Notes under the pieces: generated by a model
Databases searched by the model: none
The model's input: only the letters and a program-made list of their open reading frames with translations
What the model was told of the DNA's origin: nothing
DNA from: Pseudomonas entomophila
GTDB taxonomy: Bacteria > Pseudomonadota > Gammaproteobacteria > Pseudomonadales > Pseudomonadaceae
Assembly: GCF_029478665.1 (NCBI RefSeq)
Contig: NZ_JARPQB010000041.1
Coordinates: 1-53,616 of the forward strand
Length of the DNA: 53,616 nt
Direction: 5' to 3'
Made by a program: the position numbers and the translations under genes
Shown: one piece after another, positions 26,779 to 34,335 of the stretch
Numbering within the stretch: position 1 is the stretch's first letter
Layout of the letters: every line of letters begins with the position of its first letter

Positions 26779-28122
26779 TCACTCTCCTTGCGCCGTGGGC
26801 GCGGTGGCGCTGACCTCGAGTGTCAAACCGTTACGGGCCATGACCCTGACGTGCTGGCCGGGTTGCAAGGGGGTCGCGCACTGCACCTGCCACTGTTCGC
26901 CCTGGGCCTGTACCGAGCCGAGGAACGGGTTGTCCTGGTGTACCACGGTCACGGTGACCAGGCTGCCCACCAGCCCGGCGTCGCCGCTGACCAGCGCCCG
27001 GCGCCGCGCCCTGAGCGCCATGCCCAGCACGCCGCCGAGCAGCAGCGCCGAGACCACGGCGAGGCTGATGATCAGTGCCAGGGGAATGCCGAAGCCAGGG
27101 GCATCGGTGTCCATCAGGATCAGTGCGCCGACCACGAAGGCGACGATGCCGCCGAAGCCGATCACGCCGAAGCTGGGCAGGAACGCTTCGGCAACCATGA
27201 AAGCGATTCCCAGCAGGATCAGCGCCACGCCGGCATGGCTGACCGGCAACAATTGCAGGGCGTACAGCGCCAGCAAAAGGCTGATGCCGCCGACCACGCC
27301 TCCCGCGCCGGTGCCGGGGTTCATGAATTCGAACAACAGGCCGTACACCCCGATCATGATCAGGATCAGCGCCACGCTGGGGTTGGTGATCACCGCCAGC
27401 AGGCGAGTGCGCCAGTCGGGCAGGTGCTCCACCACGGCAGCGTCGGCGGTGCGCAGTTGCACGGGCTGGCCGGCGACCTGCAAGGTGCGGCCATCGAGCT
27501 GGCGCAGCAGTTCAGGCAGGTCGCTGGCGACCTGGTCGATCACCTTCAGGCGCAGGGCTTCGCTGGCCGAGAGACTCACGGCCTCGCGCACCGCTTTTTC
27601 CGCCCAATCGGCGTTGCGCCCGCGCAGCTGGGCCAAGCCACGGATGTAGGCGGCGGCATCGTTGACCTGCTTGCGGGCGCGGGTTTCGTCTTCGTTGTTG
27701 GCGGGCGGTTTGTCGCCCATGCCAGGCGCGCCGATCTGTACCGGCGTCGCCGCGCCCAGGTTGGTGCCGGGTGCCATCGCCGCCACATGGCTGGCATAGA
27801 GGATGTAGGTGCCGGCGCTGGCCGCCCGGGCGCCGCCGGGAGCGACGAAGGTGGCCACCGGCACGGGGCTGGCGAGGATGGCCTTGATGATCTGGCGCAT
27901 GGCGCTATCCAGGCCACCGGGGGTGTCCAGGCGGATCACCACCAGTTGCGCACCCTGCGCCTGTGCTTGTTCAAGGCCGCGTAGCAGGTAATCGGCGCTG
28001 GCCGGGCCGATGGCGTCGTCCACGCTCAGTAGCCAGACATCCGTAACCGGCGTGGCCTGGCCGCCCGGGGCGAGGCCAAGCAACAGCGACAGCAACAACA
28101 CGCGCCAGCAGTGAGCGATCAC
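26779..28122 (-). CDS. NfeD-family membrane-bound serine protease
   Basis: A 447-residue protein of the long NfeD type. A signal sequence (about 1-23) leads to a ClpP-like protease domain with VVIRLDTPGGLDSAMRQIIK and the predicted nucleophile S102 in GARAASAGTYILYASHVA. About four to five membrane helices follow (about 240-370, including LLAVITNPSVALILIMIGVY), and the protein ends with an OB-fold NfeD domain (about 385-440). Known relatives cleave stomatin partners, and the slipin gene is directly downstream. Start: GTG, with GAGGTGA 6 bp before it. Confidence 0.9.
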   Translation of the reverse strand: MIAHCWRVLLLSLLLGLAPGGQATPVTDVWLLSVDDAIGPASADYLLRGLEQAQAQGAQLVVIRLDTPGGLDSAMRQIIKAILASPVPVATFVAPGGARAASAGTYILYASHVAAMAPGTNLGAATPVQIGAPGMGDKPPANNEDETRARKQVNDAAAYIRGLAQLRGRNADWAEKAVREAVSLSASEALRLKVIDQVASDLPELLRQLDGRTLQVAGQPVQLRTADAAVVEHLPDWRTRLLAVITNPSVALILIMIGVYGLLFEFMNPGTGAGGVVGGISLLLALYALQLLPVSHAGVALILLGIAFMVAEAFLPSFGVIGFGGIVAFVVGALILMDTDAPGFGIPLALIISLAVVSALLLGGVLGMALRARRRALVSGDAGLVGSLVTVTVVHQDNPFLGSVQAQGEQWQVQCATPLQPGQHVRVMARNGLTLEVSATAPTAQGE

Positions 28123-28218
28123 CTGTCGTCACCTCATGCGGACCTGTTCCTGAAGTTTAGTCGTGCCCGACCGACCACGGCCTAAACTTGAGGGTGGGGG
28201 CTAAACCGGAGGTGCATC

Positions 28219-28677
28219 ATGCGAATGGCCAAGACCCTTCAGCAGCGCCTGGACCAGGCCAACTGCGACTACGACATCGTTCCCCATCCACATTCGGCCA
28301 CCAGCCTGGAGTCGGCGCGCACGGCCGGCGTACCCGCCGAGCGGGTCGCCAAGTCGGTGATGCTCGACGACCGCCATGGCAACTACATCATGGCCGTGCT
28401 GCCGGCCAACCGGCATCTGGACATGACCGAGGTGCGCATGACCGGCGCCTGGCAGCTGACCCGCGAGAGCGCGCTGCCCAGCCTGTTCGGTGACTGCGAA
28501 CGTGGCGCGATCCCGGCGCTCGGCGATGCCTACAACATCCCGATGCTGCTCGATCGCACGCTGACCCGCCAGGGTGATGTCTATCTTGAGGCGGGTGACC
28601 ACGATCACCTGATCCACATGAGCATGGAGCAATACTTGAAACTGGTGCCGCACGCCGAAGTGCGCGAATTGAGCTGA
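28219..28677 (+). CDS. YbaK-domain aminoacyl-tRNA deacylase
   Basis: A 152-residue protein with the YbaK/ProX editing fold, which hydrolyses mischarged tRNA. Seen: DYDIVPHPHSATSLESARTA, the conserved lysine K45 in RVAKSVMLDD, and GAIPALGDAYNIPMLLD. The ATG at 28219 has a strong GGAGG 6 bp upstream. It has no HTH extension. It is divergent from nfeD and 60 bp before the DUF2789 gene. Whether it edits prolyl-tRNA or another cannot be said. Confidence 0.85.
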   Translation: MRMAKTLQQRLDQANCDYDIVPHPHSATSLESARTAGVPAERVAKSVMLDDRHGNYIMAVLPANRHLDMTEVRMTGAWQLTRESALPSLFGDCERGAIPALGDAYNIPMLLDRTLTRQGDVYLEAGDHDHLIHMSMEQYLKLVPHAEVRELS

Positions 28678-28737
28678 TGCTCGCAACCCATGCCGGGCGG
28701 GCATCGTGGATGACCGGCCCGGCCGAAGGAGTGAACC

Positions 28738-28980
28738 ATGGAAGCGCCGATCCACAAGTTTTCCGAACTGTTCAAGCAGCTGGGGCTGCCGGACGATCCG
28801 TTGGGTATCGACCAGTTCATCACCAGCCATTCGCCGCTCAAGGGCGATGTGAAACTGGTGGATGCGCCCTTCTGGACCGATGGCCAGCGGGCGTTTCTGA
28901 GGCAAAGCATTGATGACGATGCCGATTGGGCGGAGCTATTCGATCAGCTCAACGAAGCCTTGCGTCGCCCCCGACAATAA
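28738..28980 (+). CDS. DUF2789 family protein
   Basis: An 80-residue protein, MEAPIHKFSELFKQLGLPDD onward, matching the DUF2789 pattern with PLxxxVxLxDAPFWxxxQxxFL (here at about 38-60). It is small, acidic, soluble and of unknown function. It shares direction with YbaK upstream and may be co-transcribed. Confidence 0.8.
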   Translation: MEAPIHKFSELFKQLGLPDDPLGIDQFITSHSPLKGDVKLVDAPFWTDGQRAFLRQSIDDDADWAELFDQLNEALRRPRQ

Positions 28981-29050
28981 AGTGCCGAGCGGCACCTGAT
29001 GGGTGATCGGGCCGTTGCTATGCTCAGGAAAAACAACAGGGGATGGCGCG

Positions 29051-29689
29051 ATGAAAGATCCCTACGCACCAGGTTTCTGGTGCTCCGTGACGATCCTGGG
29101 CACCCTGACCGCCGGCTACTTCTATGGTATCCGGCACACCCAGCAGATGAACCAGGCCGTGCAGTTTCTGTATGCCGCCGCCGCCGTGACCGCGGGGGTG
29201 GCATTGTGCGGGTTGGCATGGATCGCCTGGCAGCAGTTGCACCTGAACCGCCGCGAAGTGGCGCAGGGGCGAACGCTGCTGACCATCTGGAACACCAAGG
29301 TCGCCCTGCGCCGGGTCGAGACGGTGTTCGACCGTTATTTCTGGGGTAGCTACTGGCACTCCGGGCGGACCTTCGAAGAGGTCATGGGCGAGCTCAAGGG
29401 CACGCCCCTGGAGCAAAGCCTGGATGCCCTCAAGCGCCAGTGCCGGGAGCTCGACCGGGAAGTGCATGATCACCATCACCACTGGCTGGCCAATGCCCGC
29501 GACCTGTCCAGCGTGGCCACGGCCATGGCCCGCGAGCGCTATCAGCTGGACTTGTGCGATGCGCCGGTACGCGACGGTGGCAACACCGCGGTGCTCAACC
29601 GTGACCTGGAAGTGCTGGTGTACACCTGGTCGGCGCGGCTGCGCAGCTTCGACCATCAGCTGGACGAGCTGGAGCGCGCCTACCACTGA
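29051..29689 (+). CDS. Hypothetical membrane protein with coiled-coil tail
   Basis: A 212-residue protein I do not recognise. Two hydrophobic helices lie near the N-terminus (about 8-27, FWCSVTILGTLTAGYFYGIR, and 36-60, VQFLYAAAAVTAGVALCGLA). A long helical region follows, containing a histidine cluster EVHDHHHHWLANAR (about 138-151), and ends LRSFDHQLDELERAY. This is the plan of membrane-anchored proteins with a cytoplasmic coiled-coil. The ATG at 29051 is preferred (GGGGAT upstream, and the frame before it is not conserved-looking). It converges on the CBS gene, with 3 bp between stops. Confidence 0.75.
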   Translation: MKDPYAPGFWCSVTILGTLTAGYFYGIRHTQQMNQAVQFLYAAAAVTAGVALCGLAWIAWQQLHLNRREVAQGRTLLTIWNTKVALRRVETVFDRYFWGSYWHSGRTFEEVMGELKGTPLEQSLDALKRQCRELDREVHDHHHHWLANARDLSSVATAMARERYQLDLCDAPVRDGGNTAVLNRDLEVLVYTWSARLRSFDHQLDELERAYH

Positions 29690-29692
29690 GGA

Positions 29693-30130
29693 TTATTCGC
29701 CGCGAATGTACTGCTCCAGCTGGAGGATGAGATTGGCCTGCTCGGCGATGGTCTCTTTCACCAGGTCGCCGATCGACAGCAGCCCGAGCAGTTGGCCATT
29801 GTCCACCACCGGCAGGTGACGCAGGTGGCGGTTGGTCATCAGGTTCATGCAGTACTCGAGGTTCTGCTTGGGCTCCACGGTGACCACCGGCGAACTCATG
29901 ATCTCGCGTACGGTGGTGAAAGGTGAGGAACGGCCCTTGAGCACCAGCTTGCGAGCGTAGTCACGCTCACTGACGATCCCGACCACCTGGTCGTTCTCCA
30001 CCACCGGCAGGGCGCCGATGTTTTTCTCCGCCAGCAGTTTCAAGGCATCCAGCACCGAATCATCAGGGGCGATGGTATAGACGGCCTGAGGTTGCGACTT
30101 GTTTTTCAGGATCTGTTCGACGTTCTTCAT
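29693..30130 (-). CDS. CBS-domain pair protein
   Basis: A 145-residue protein made of two CBS motifs (about 18-65, TIAPDDSVLDALKLLAEKNI; and 80-130, VVTVEPKQNLEYCMNLMTNR with HLPVVDNGQLLGLLSIGDLV). Such pairs bind adenine nucleotides and act as energy sensors or small regulators. The ATG at 30130 has GAGG 6 bp upstream; the longer frame lacks a site. It is a single-gene unit. Confidence 0.9.
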   Translation of the reverse strand: MKNVEQILKNKSQPQAVYTIAPDDSVLDALKLLAEKNIGALPVVENDQVVGIVSERDYARKLVLKGRSSPFTTVREIMSSPVVTVEPKQNLEYCMNLMTNRHLRHLPVVDNGQLLGLLSIGDLVKETIAEQANLILQLEQYIRGE

Positions 30131-30251
30131 ACGGGCCTCAGTGGGTGGAAAGGCGATGTGTCGGGGTAAATAAAGCATCCGGCACGGCGCTCTGCACGGC
30201 AATGCAGGAAACGGCATGGAGGCGATTGAAAAACGTCATGGGCGGGCAGCA

Positions 30252-30280
30252 TGAAAAAAGGCGGCCGAAGGCCGCCTTTC
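30252..30280 (-). terminator. Rho-independent terminator of the DUF805 gene
   Basis: Read on the minus strand, GGCGGCC-TTC-GGCCGCC is followed by TTTTTT. It lies 21 bp past the DUF805 stop codon, in the right orientation. Confidence 0.85.
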
Positions 30281-30300
30281 GATTCCCGTGCAGGCTGCGC

Positions 30301-30762
30301 TTACACCAGGCCCTTGGGGCTCGGACCGAAGCGGTTGTTGCCTGGGGTGCCGTCCTTGATCAGGAACACCAAGCCGACGATAGGCACCAGCAACCACCAG
30401 CCGCTGTGGTCATTGTCGTGCACACGACGTACGGCAACGGCGATGCTCGGGATCATGATCGCCAGGTTGTACACCAGGCCCAGCAGCGGCTTGGTGCCTA
30501 TAGCATTGTCGACGATACCGATCGCGATCGTGATCAACAGGTTGAACAGCACGAACATCCAGTATTCCTTGCGGCGCGCGCGGCCCTTGAATACGGCGTA
30601 CTTCTTCATCACTTCGAGGTAGGCATTGCCACTGCTCACGGCAGTGGTACCCGCGATTGTGCCGTTGCCGGCAGTGGCGGCCTGGGGTGCGCCGCAGCCC
30701 GGGCAGCTCAGGGCCGATTGATGGATCTGTTTGGCGCAGCCGCGGCAGAACACCATGCTCAT
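30301..30762 (-). CDS. Zinc-ribbon plus DUF805 membrane protein
   Basis: A 153-residue protein. The first 28 residues carry a zinc ribbon (CRGCAKQIHQSALSCPGCGA, CxxC...CxxC). After a linker comes a DUF805 membrane domain (about 50-145) with YAVFKGRARRKEYWMFVLFN, typical of the family, and four hydrophobic helices; VRRVHDNDHSGWWLLVPIVG is also a DUF805 hallmark. Function unknown. The next gene upstream begins with almost the same zinc-ribbon module but a different membrane part. Confidence 0.88.
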   Translation of the reverse strand: MSMVFCRGCAKQIHQSALSCPGCGAPQAATAGNGTIAGTTAVSSGNAYLEVMKKYAVFKGRARRKEYWMFVLFNLLITIAIGIVDNAIGTKPLLGLVYNLAIMIPSIAVAVRRVHDNDHSGWWLLVPIVGLVFLIKDGTPGNNRFGPSPKGLV

Positions 30763-30783
30763 TTGTTTTCCCTCACGTTTTGA

Positions 30784-31137
30784 TTAGCTAGCAGATAGGC
30801 CGATGAAGCACAGCAGTGAAATGACTGCCATGACCACACCGGAAATGGCCATGCCGTGACCGGGCTTCTTCTGACTGATGCTGACGATGCCCAGGACCAG
30901 GCCCGCCATTGAAAGCATGACCATGCCAAGGAGGGTTTCACCGTCCCAGTCAGCGTCATCGAACAGCGTCAGTACACAGAGAACGCCGAGAATCAGGGAG
31001 ACGATGCCCATCCACGGCGATTCGCCGCTGACCGGGTTCGTGGGGGAGATTGCGTGCTGTGGAGCGCCGCATTGTGGGCAGGTGGGTGCCGTTTCGTGCA
31101 GCTGTCTGGCACAGCCGCGGCAATAGACCATCGCCAT
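30784..31137 (-). CDS. Zinc-ribbon plus DUF4190-like membrane protein
   Basis: A 117-residue protein: MAMVYCRGCARQLHETAPTC begins a CxxC...CxxC zinc ribbon (1-27), followed by a short linker and two hydrophobic helices (about 45-60 and 72-113), resembling DUF4190. The ATG at 31137 is chosen since AAGGA lies 6 bp upstream. It is 21 bp upstream of the DUF805 gene, and the two are probably one operon ending at the terminator near 30260. Confidence 0.75.
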   Translation of the reverse strand: MAMVYCRGCARQLHETAPTCPQCGAPQHAISPTNPVSGESPWMGIVSLILGVLCVLTLFDDADWDGETLLGMVMLSMAGLVLGIVSISQKKPGHGMAISGVVMAVISLLCFIGLSAS

Positions 31138-31274
31138 CGCAATTCCTTTTGTAGCGTTCGTCGAACGCGTCCCTGTTCGCATAACGTGTCACCCGAACGG
31201 GTGGCCGGCGCGAAGGTTACCAAACATTTCATGGGTGGCGAAACAGTGGCGCCAGAAAATCAACACGCAAACGA

Positions 31275-31294
31275 GAAAGGCGCCCGCAGGCGCC
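31275..31294 (-). terminator. Terminator of the M20 peptidase gene
   Basis: On the minus strand GGCGCC-TGCG-GGCGCC is followed by TTTCTCGTTT. It starts 22 bp after the peptidase stop codon. Confidence 0.65.
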
Positions 31295-31315
31295 TCCCGT
31301 CTTTACACGCGTGCC

Positions 31316-33058
31316 TCAGAGTTTCGGCATCTGCCCGATCCGCGCCACCATCTCGCTGACGATCTGCAGGTCGAGCATGAATTGCTCCACGGTCTTGAAC
31401 TCGTTGTCGTTGTGACCGGTGTACTTCACGTCCGGCATGGCCAGGCCGAACTGCACGCCGTTGGGCAGGTCGTGCACCGAGGTGGCACCGGCGGAGGTAC
31501 CGAACTCGTGCTTCATGCCCAGGTTCTCGCTGGCCACGGCCAGCAGGGCCTTGACCCACTCGCCTTCGGGGTTGCGGTACATCGGCTCGTCGAGGGTGTA
31601 GTCGAAGGCCACCGAGGTGTGGCTGGTACGCGCCCACTCACCGAGCTTGTCGGAGATCTCGGACTTGAGGGTCTCGAGCGACTTGCCCTTGGGAATGCGC
31701 AGGTTCACCGCCAGCTTCAGCGCCTTGTCATCCAGGCCGACGAAGGTCAGCGAGGTGGTCAGCGGGCCCATGAAATCGTCCTTGAAGCCTACGCCAAGCT
31801 TGTTGCCCAGGTAGTCCAGGCCCCAGTTGTCGGCGGCGTAGCGGGCAGCGTCGGTGATGTGGTTGTGCTTGAGCGGCACCTGCTTCTGCACGCCGTTGAG
31901 GAAGTCGAGCATGCGCGCCACCGGGTTGACCCCGGACTCAGGCTCGGAGGAATGTGCCGACACGCCGGTCACGGTCAGCAGTACTTGCTTGCCTTCGGCC
32001 TTGGCGTCGATGCTGAAGTCGCCGCCGTGTTGCTTGACGTACTCGGCGCCGGCTTTTTCCAGGGCCTTGGCCACGTCAGCTGGCTTGTCAGCGTTCAGCG
32101 TCGCCACCGAGCTGCCGGGGATCTGGTTGGTGGCCAGGCCACCGGTCAGCTTCACCACTTCGGCGCCTTTGCCGGTGCCGGCGCGCTTGGTAAAGGTCGC
32201 CATGACGGTGCCGTAGCCTTTCTCGGCGATCACCACCGGGTAGCCGCCGTCCAGCGCCAGGTTGTAGTCGGGGGTGGCGTTGCGCGCGAAGTAATAGGGG
32301 ATCGCGTCGCCGGTGGTTTCTTCGGTGGTGTCCACCAGCAGCTTGAACTGGCGGGCCAGGGGCAGTTTCTCGTCCTTGGCCACTTTCAACGCGTAGAGCG
32401 CAACGACGATGCCGTTCTTGTCGTCCTCGGTGCCACGGCCGTACATGCGGTCGCCCACCAGGGTGACCTTGAACGGGTCGAGTTTGGTGCCGTCCTTGAG
32501 CTTCCAGTTTTCCGGAGTTACCGGCACCACGTCAGCGTGGGCATGGATGCCGATCACTTCCTTGCCTTCGCCGAGGGTGATTTCGTAGACACGGTTGTCG
32601 ACGTTGCGGAACTGCAGGCCGAAGCCCTCGGCCAGGGCCTTGATCTTGTCGGCGATCTTGAGGAATTCCGGGTTCTCGTGCTGCTCAACACCCTCTTTGC
32701 GTACCGTCGGGATCTCCACCAGTTCGCGCAGGGTCTGCTTGGCGGCCTCGCCGTACTTGATCCGGGTGTACAGGCCCAGCAGGCGGTTGATCTCGTCCTG
32801 CTGCTCAGTGCTCAGCGGCTTGCCGGCCAGGTACAGCTTGAGGGTGTCACCGAGCTTGTCGGCCTTGGCCAGGTCGCTGCCGGCCAGTTTGCCGAGGAAC
32901 TGCTTGAAGTCGGCCGGGTTGCTGCCGTCGTAGGCCTTGATGATGGCGGCGGACTGTTGCTGGGAGAGGTTGGCGTGGGCCGGGATCGAGAACATCGCCA
33001 GGCTGGCCAGCATCAGGGAAGCGGCGGAAAGCTTGGAAAATGGCATGGGTGTGCGCAT
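31316..33058 (-). CDS. Periplasmic M20-family dipeptidase (PepV-like)
   Basis: A 580-residue zinc peptidase with an N-terminal export signal (KLSAASLMLASLAMFSIPAHA). Family landmarks: IHAHADVVPV (zinc His and catalytic Asp), GRGTEDDKNG (bridging Asp), DTTEETTGD (general-base Glu and zinc Glu), and YTGHNDNEF near the C-terminus (last zinc His). A lid domain (about 250-430) lies between. It would cut dipeptides or other N-capped amino acids in the periplasm. The start could be 33058 (AAAGGA directly before it) or the ATG four codons later; neither spacing is ideal. Its own terminator follows. Confidence 0.9.
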   Translation of the reverse strand: MRTPMPFSKLSAASLMLASLAMFSIPAHANLSQQQSAAIIKAYDGSNPADFKQFLGKLAGSDLAKADKLGDTLKLYLAGKPLSTEQQDEINRLLGLYTRIKYGEAAKQTLRELVEIPTVRKEGVEQHENPEFLKIADKIKALAEGFGLQFRNVDNRVYEITLGEGKEVIGIHAHADVVPVTPENWKLKDGTKLDPFKVTLVGDRMYGRGTEDDKNGIVVALYALKVAKDEKLPLARQFKLLVDTTEETTGDAIPYYFARNATPDYNLALDGGYPVVIAEKGYGTVMATFTKRAGTGKGAEVVKLTGGLATNQIPGSSVATLNADKPADVAKALEKAGAEYVKQHGGDFSIDAKAEGKQVLLTVTGVSAHSSEPESGVNPVARMLDFLNGVQKQVPLKHNHITDAARYAADNWGLDYLGNKLGVGFKDDFMGPLTTSLTFVGLDDKALKLAVNLRIPKGKSLETLKSEISDKLGEWARTSHTSVAFDYTLDEPMYRNPEGEWVKALLAVASENLGMKHEFGTSAGATSVHDLPNGVQFGLAMPDVKYTGHNDNEFKTVEQFMLDLQIVSEMVARIGQMPKL

Positions 33059-33173
33059 TCCTTTGCAAAGGTGGGTGGTGCCCGTTTACGCAAACGGGAA
33101 GATGCCCACGCTAACACCAATACACGCTTCCCAGGGAGAGGTAGCACCGTGCATTCATGCACAATTTCACCCG

Positions 33174-34025
33174 TTAGTGTTCGCACCCGCAGCGCGCCGG
33201 TTCGGCGAGCAGGCCTGGCCAGCGCGCCGCCCAGTCACCACCATGGCCCATCCCGGGAACCGCACGTACTTGCGTGCAGTCGCCGGCCACCGCCTGGGCG
33301 AATCGTTCGGCAATGACACCAGGCACGACGTGGTCGGCGGTGCCATGGAAGTGAATCTGTGGCAGCGCGCGCAGCCTGGCAGCCTGGTCGATCGGGTTGA
33401 GTGACTCAGGCATAGGGGTGGTCCTGTGCAACCGATTGAACTCGGCGACATCGAGATTGCCCGCCACGGTGCGCAGGCTGGCCACGTCGACCCGGCGCGC
33501 CGCCAGCAGCGCGGCGATGGCGCCACCGCCGGAGTAGCCGATCAGGTGCAGCGCTTGCCCGGGCACTTGCCGGGCATAGTGATCGACCGCCTGGTCCATG
33601 GCCTGCACCACTTCTTCGGCGAACCGCTTGCCGGTCCAGTACCCCACGGCGCAGCGCGGGTTGTCGGCGGCGTGGGCGAACTGACAGGGGCGGGCGAGGT
33701 ATAGCACGTTGGCGGTAGGGTCCGCCGCTGCCAGGGCCAACCCCACCGGGTTGACCGGGGTGGGGTCGTCCGAGGGTTGCGAGCGACTGCGGAAGGCCAG
33801 GCCGTCGCCTTCGATGTATACCGTCAGCGGCAGGTCCGGGCGTTCGATGCGCACGTAACTGGTCAGCAGGAAGGTATCGGTGCGTACCTGCTCGCGCGTC
33901 AAGTTCACGGTGCTGGCCAGGGCGTCTGCCTGTTGGCTGCGTTGCTGTGGCAAGGGCAGGGTCGCGCAGCCATGCAGGCCAAGGCAGACAAGCAGCGCCA
34001 CGGTGGTCCAGCAGTTGGCTTTCAC
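33174..34025 (-). CDS. Alpha/beta-hydrolase lipoprotein
   Basis: A 283-residue predicted lipoprotein. A GTG at 34025 begins KANCWTTVALLVCLGLHGCA, a good lipobox with the lipidated Cys at about residue 20; the frame upstream of it runs through tRNA-Arg and is not coding. The hydrolase fold shows the nucleophile elbow GYSGGGA (G-x-S-x-G), an acidic strand (IHFHGTADHVVP) and the last His in GMGHGG. The substrate is unknown; an esterase or lipase-like role at the inner leaflet of the outer membrane is the family expectation. The start codon lies 20 bp beyond the tRNA terminator, so a separate promoter must be very short or the gene is served by read-through. Confidence 0.8.
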   Translation of the reverse strand: MKANCWTTVALLVCLGLHGCATLPLPQQRSQQADALASTVNLTREQVRTDTFLLTSYVRIERPDLPLTVYIEGDGLAFRSRSQPSDDPTPVNPVGLALAAADPTANVLYLARPCQFAHAADNPRCAVGYWTGKRFAEEVVQAMDQAVDHYARQVPGQALHLIGYSGGGAIAALLAARRVDVASLRTVAGNLDVAEFNRLHRTTPMPESLNPIDQAARLRALPQIHFHGTADHVVPGVIAERFAQAVAGDCTQVRAVPGMGHGGDWAARWPGLLAEPARCGCEH

Positions 34026-34044
34026 GCTACCGGTACCCTGAAAC

Positions 34045-34074
34045 GAAAAAACCCCGGAAGCATTCCGGGGTTTC
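34045..34074 (-). terminator. Terminator of tRNA-Arg
   Basis: Minus strand: CCCCGGAA-TGC-TTCCGGGG followed by TTTTTTC. It starts about 10 bp downstream of the tRNA 3' end. Confidence 0.88.
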
Positions 34075-34080
34075 AGAAGA

Positions 34081-34157
34081 TGGCGCACTCGGCGGGATTC
34101 GAACCCACGACCCCTGCCTTCGGAGGGCAGTACTCTATCCAGCTGAGCTACGAGTGC
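34081..34157 (-). tRNA. tRNA-Arg (anticodon CCG)
   Basis: On the minus strand the 77-nt gene begins GCACTCG and ends CGAGTGC-G-CCA, with the 7-bp acceptor stem complementary and CCA encoded. The anticodon stem-loop reads CTGCC-CTCCGAA-GGCAG, so the anticodon is CCG (codon CGG, arginine). The T-arm GGTTCGAATCC is canonical. tRNA genes are common integration sites, and the toxin gene lies just upstream of its 5' end. Confidence 0.97.
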
Positions 34158-34335
34158 AACGGGGCGCATGATACCCATCTGGGTCGGTGGCGTCCATCGC
34201 CTTGATCTGTAGTCGTTTTCCGCAACTGGCCAATGATGTCCCGGTCACGTGAGTCGGTGCGCTACATACCTACCGCCAGCAGCCATGGGCGGCATGGCCC
34301 ACTCAGGGTTCGTGACTTACTTGGGTTCAATACTC

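Noticed and set aside
34026..34178. N-terminal extension of the lipoprotein hydrolase through tRNA-Arg
   Set aside because: The frame runs through the tRNA and its terminator; the GTG at 34025 begins a proper lipoprotein signal.
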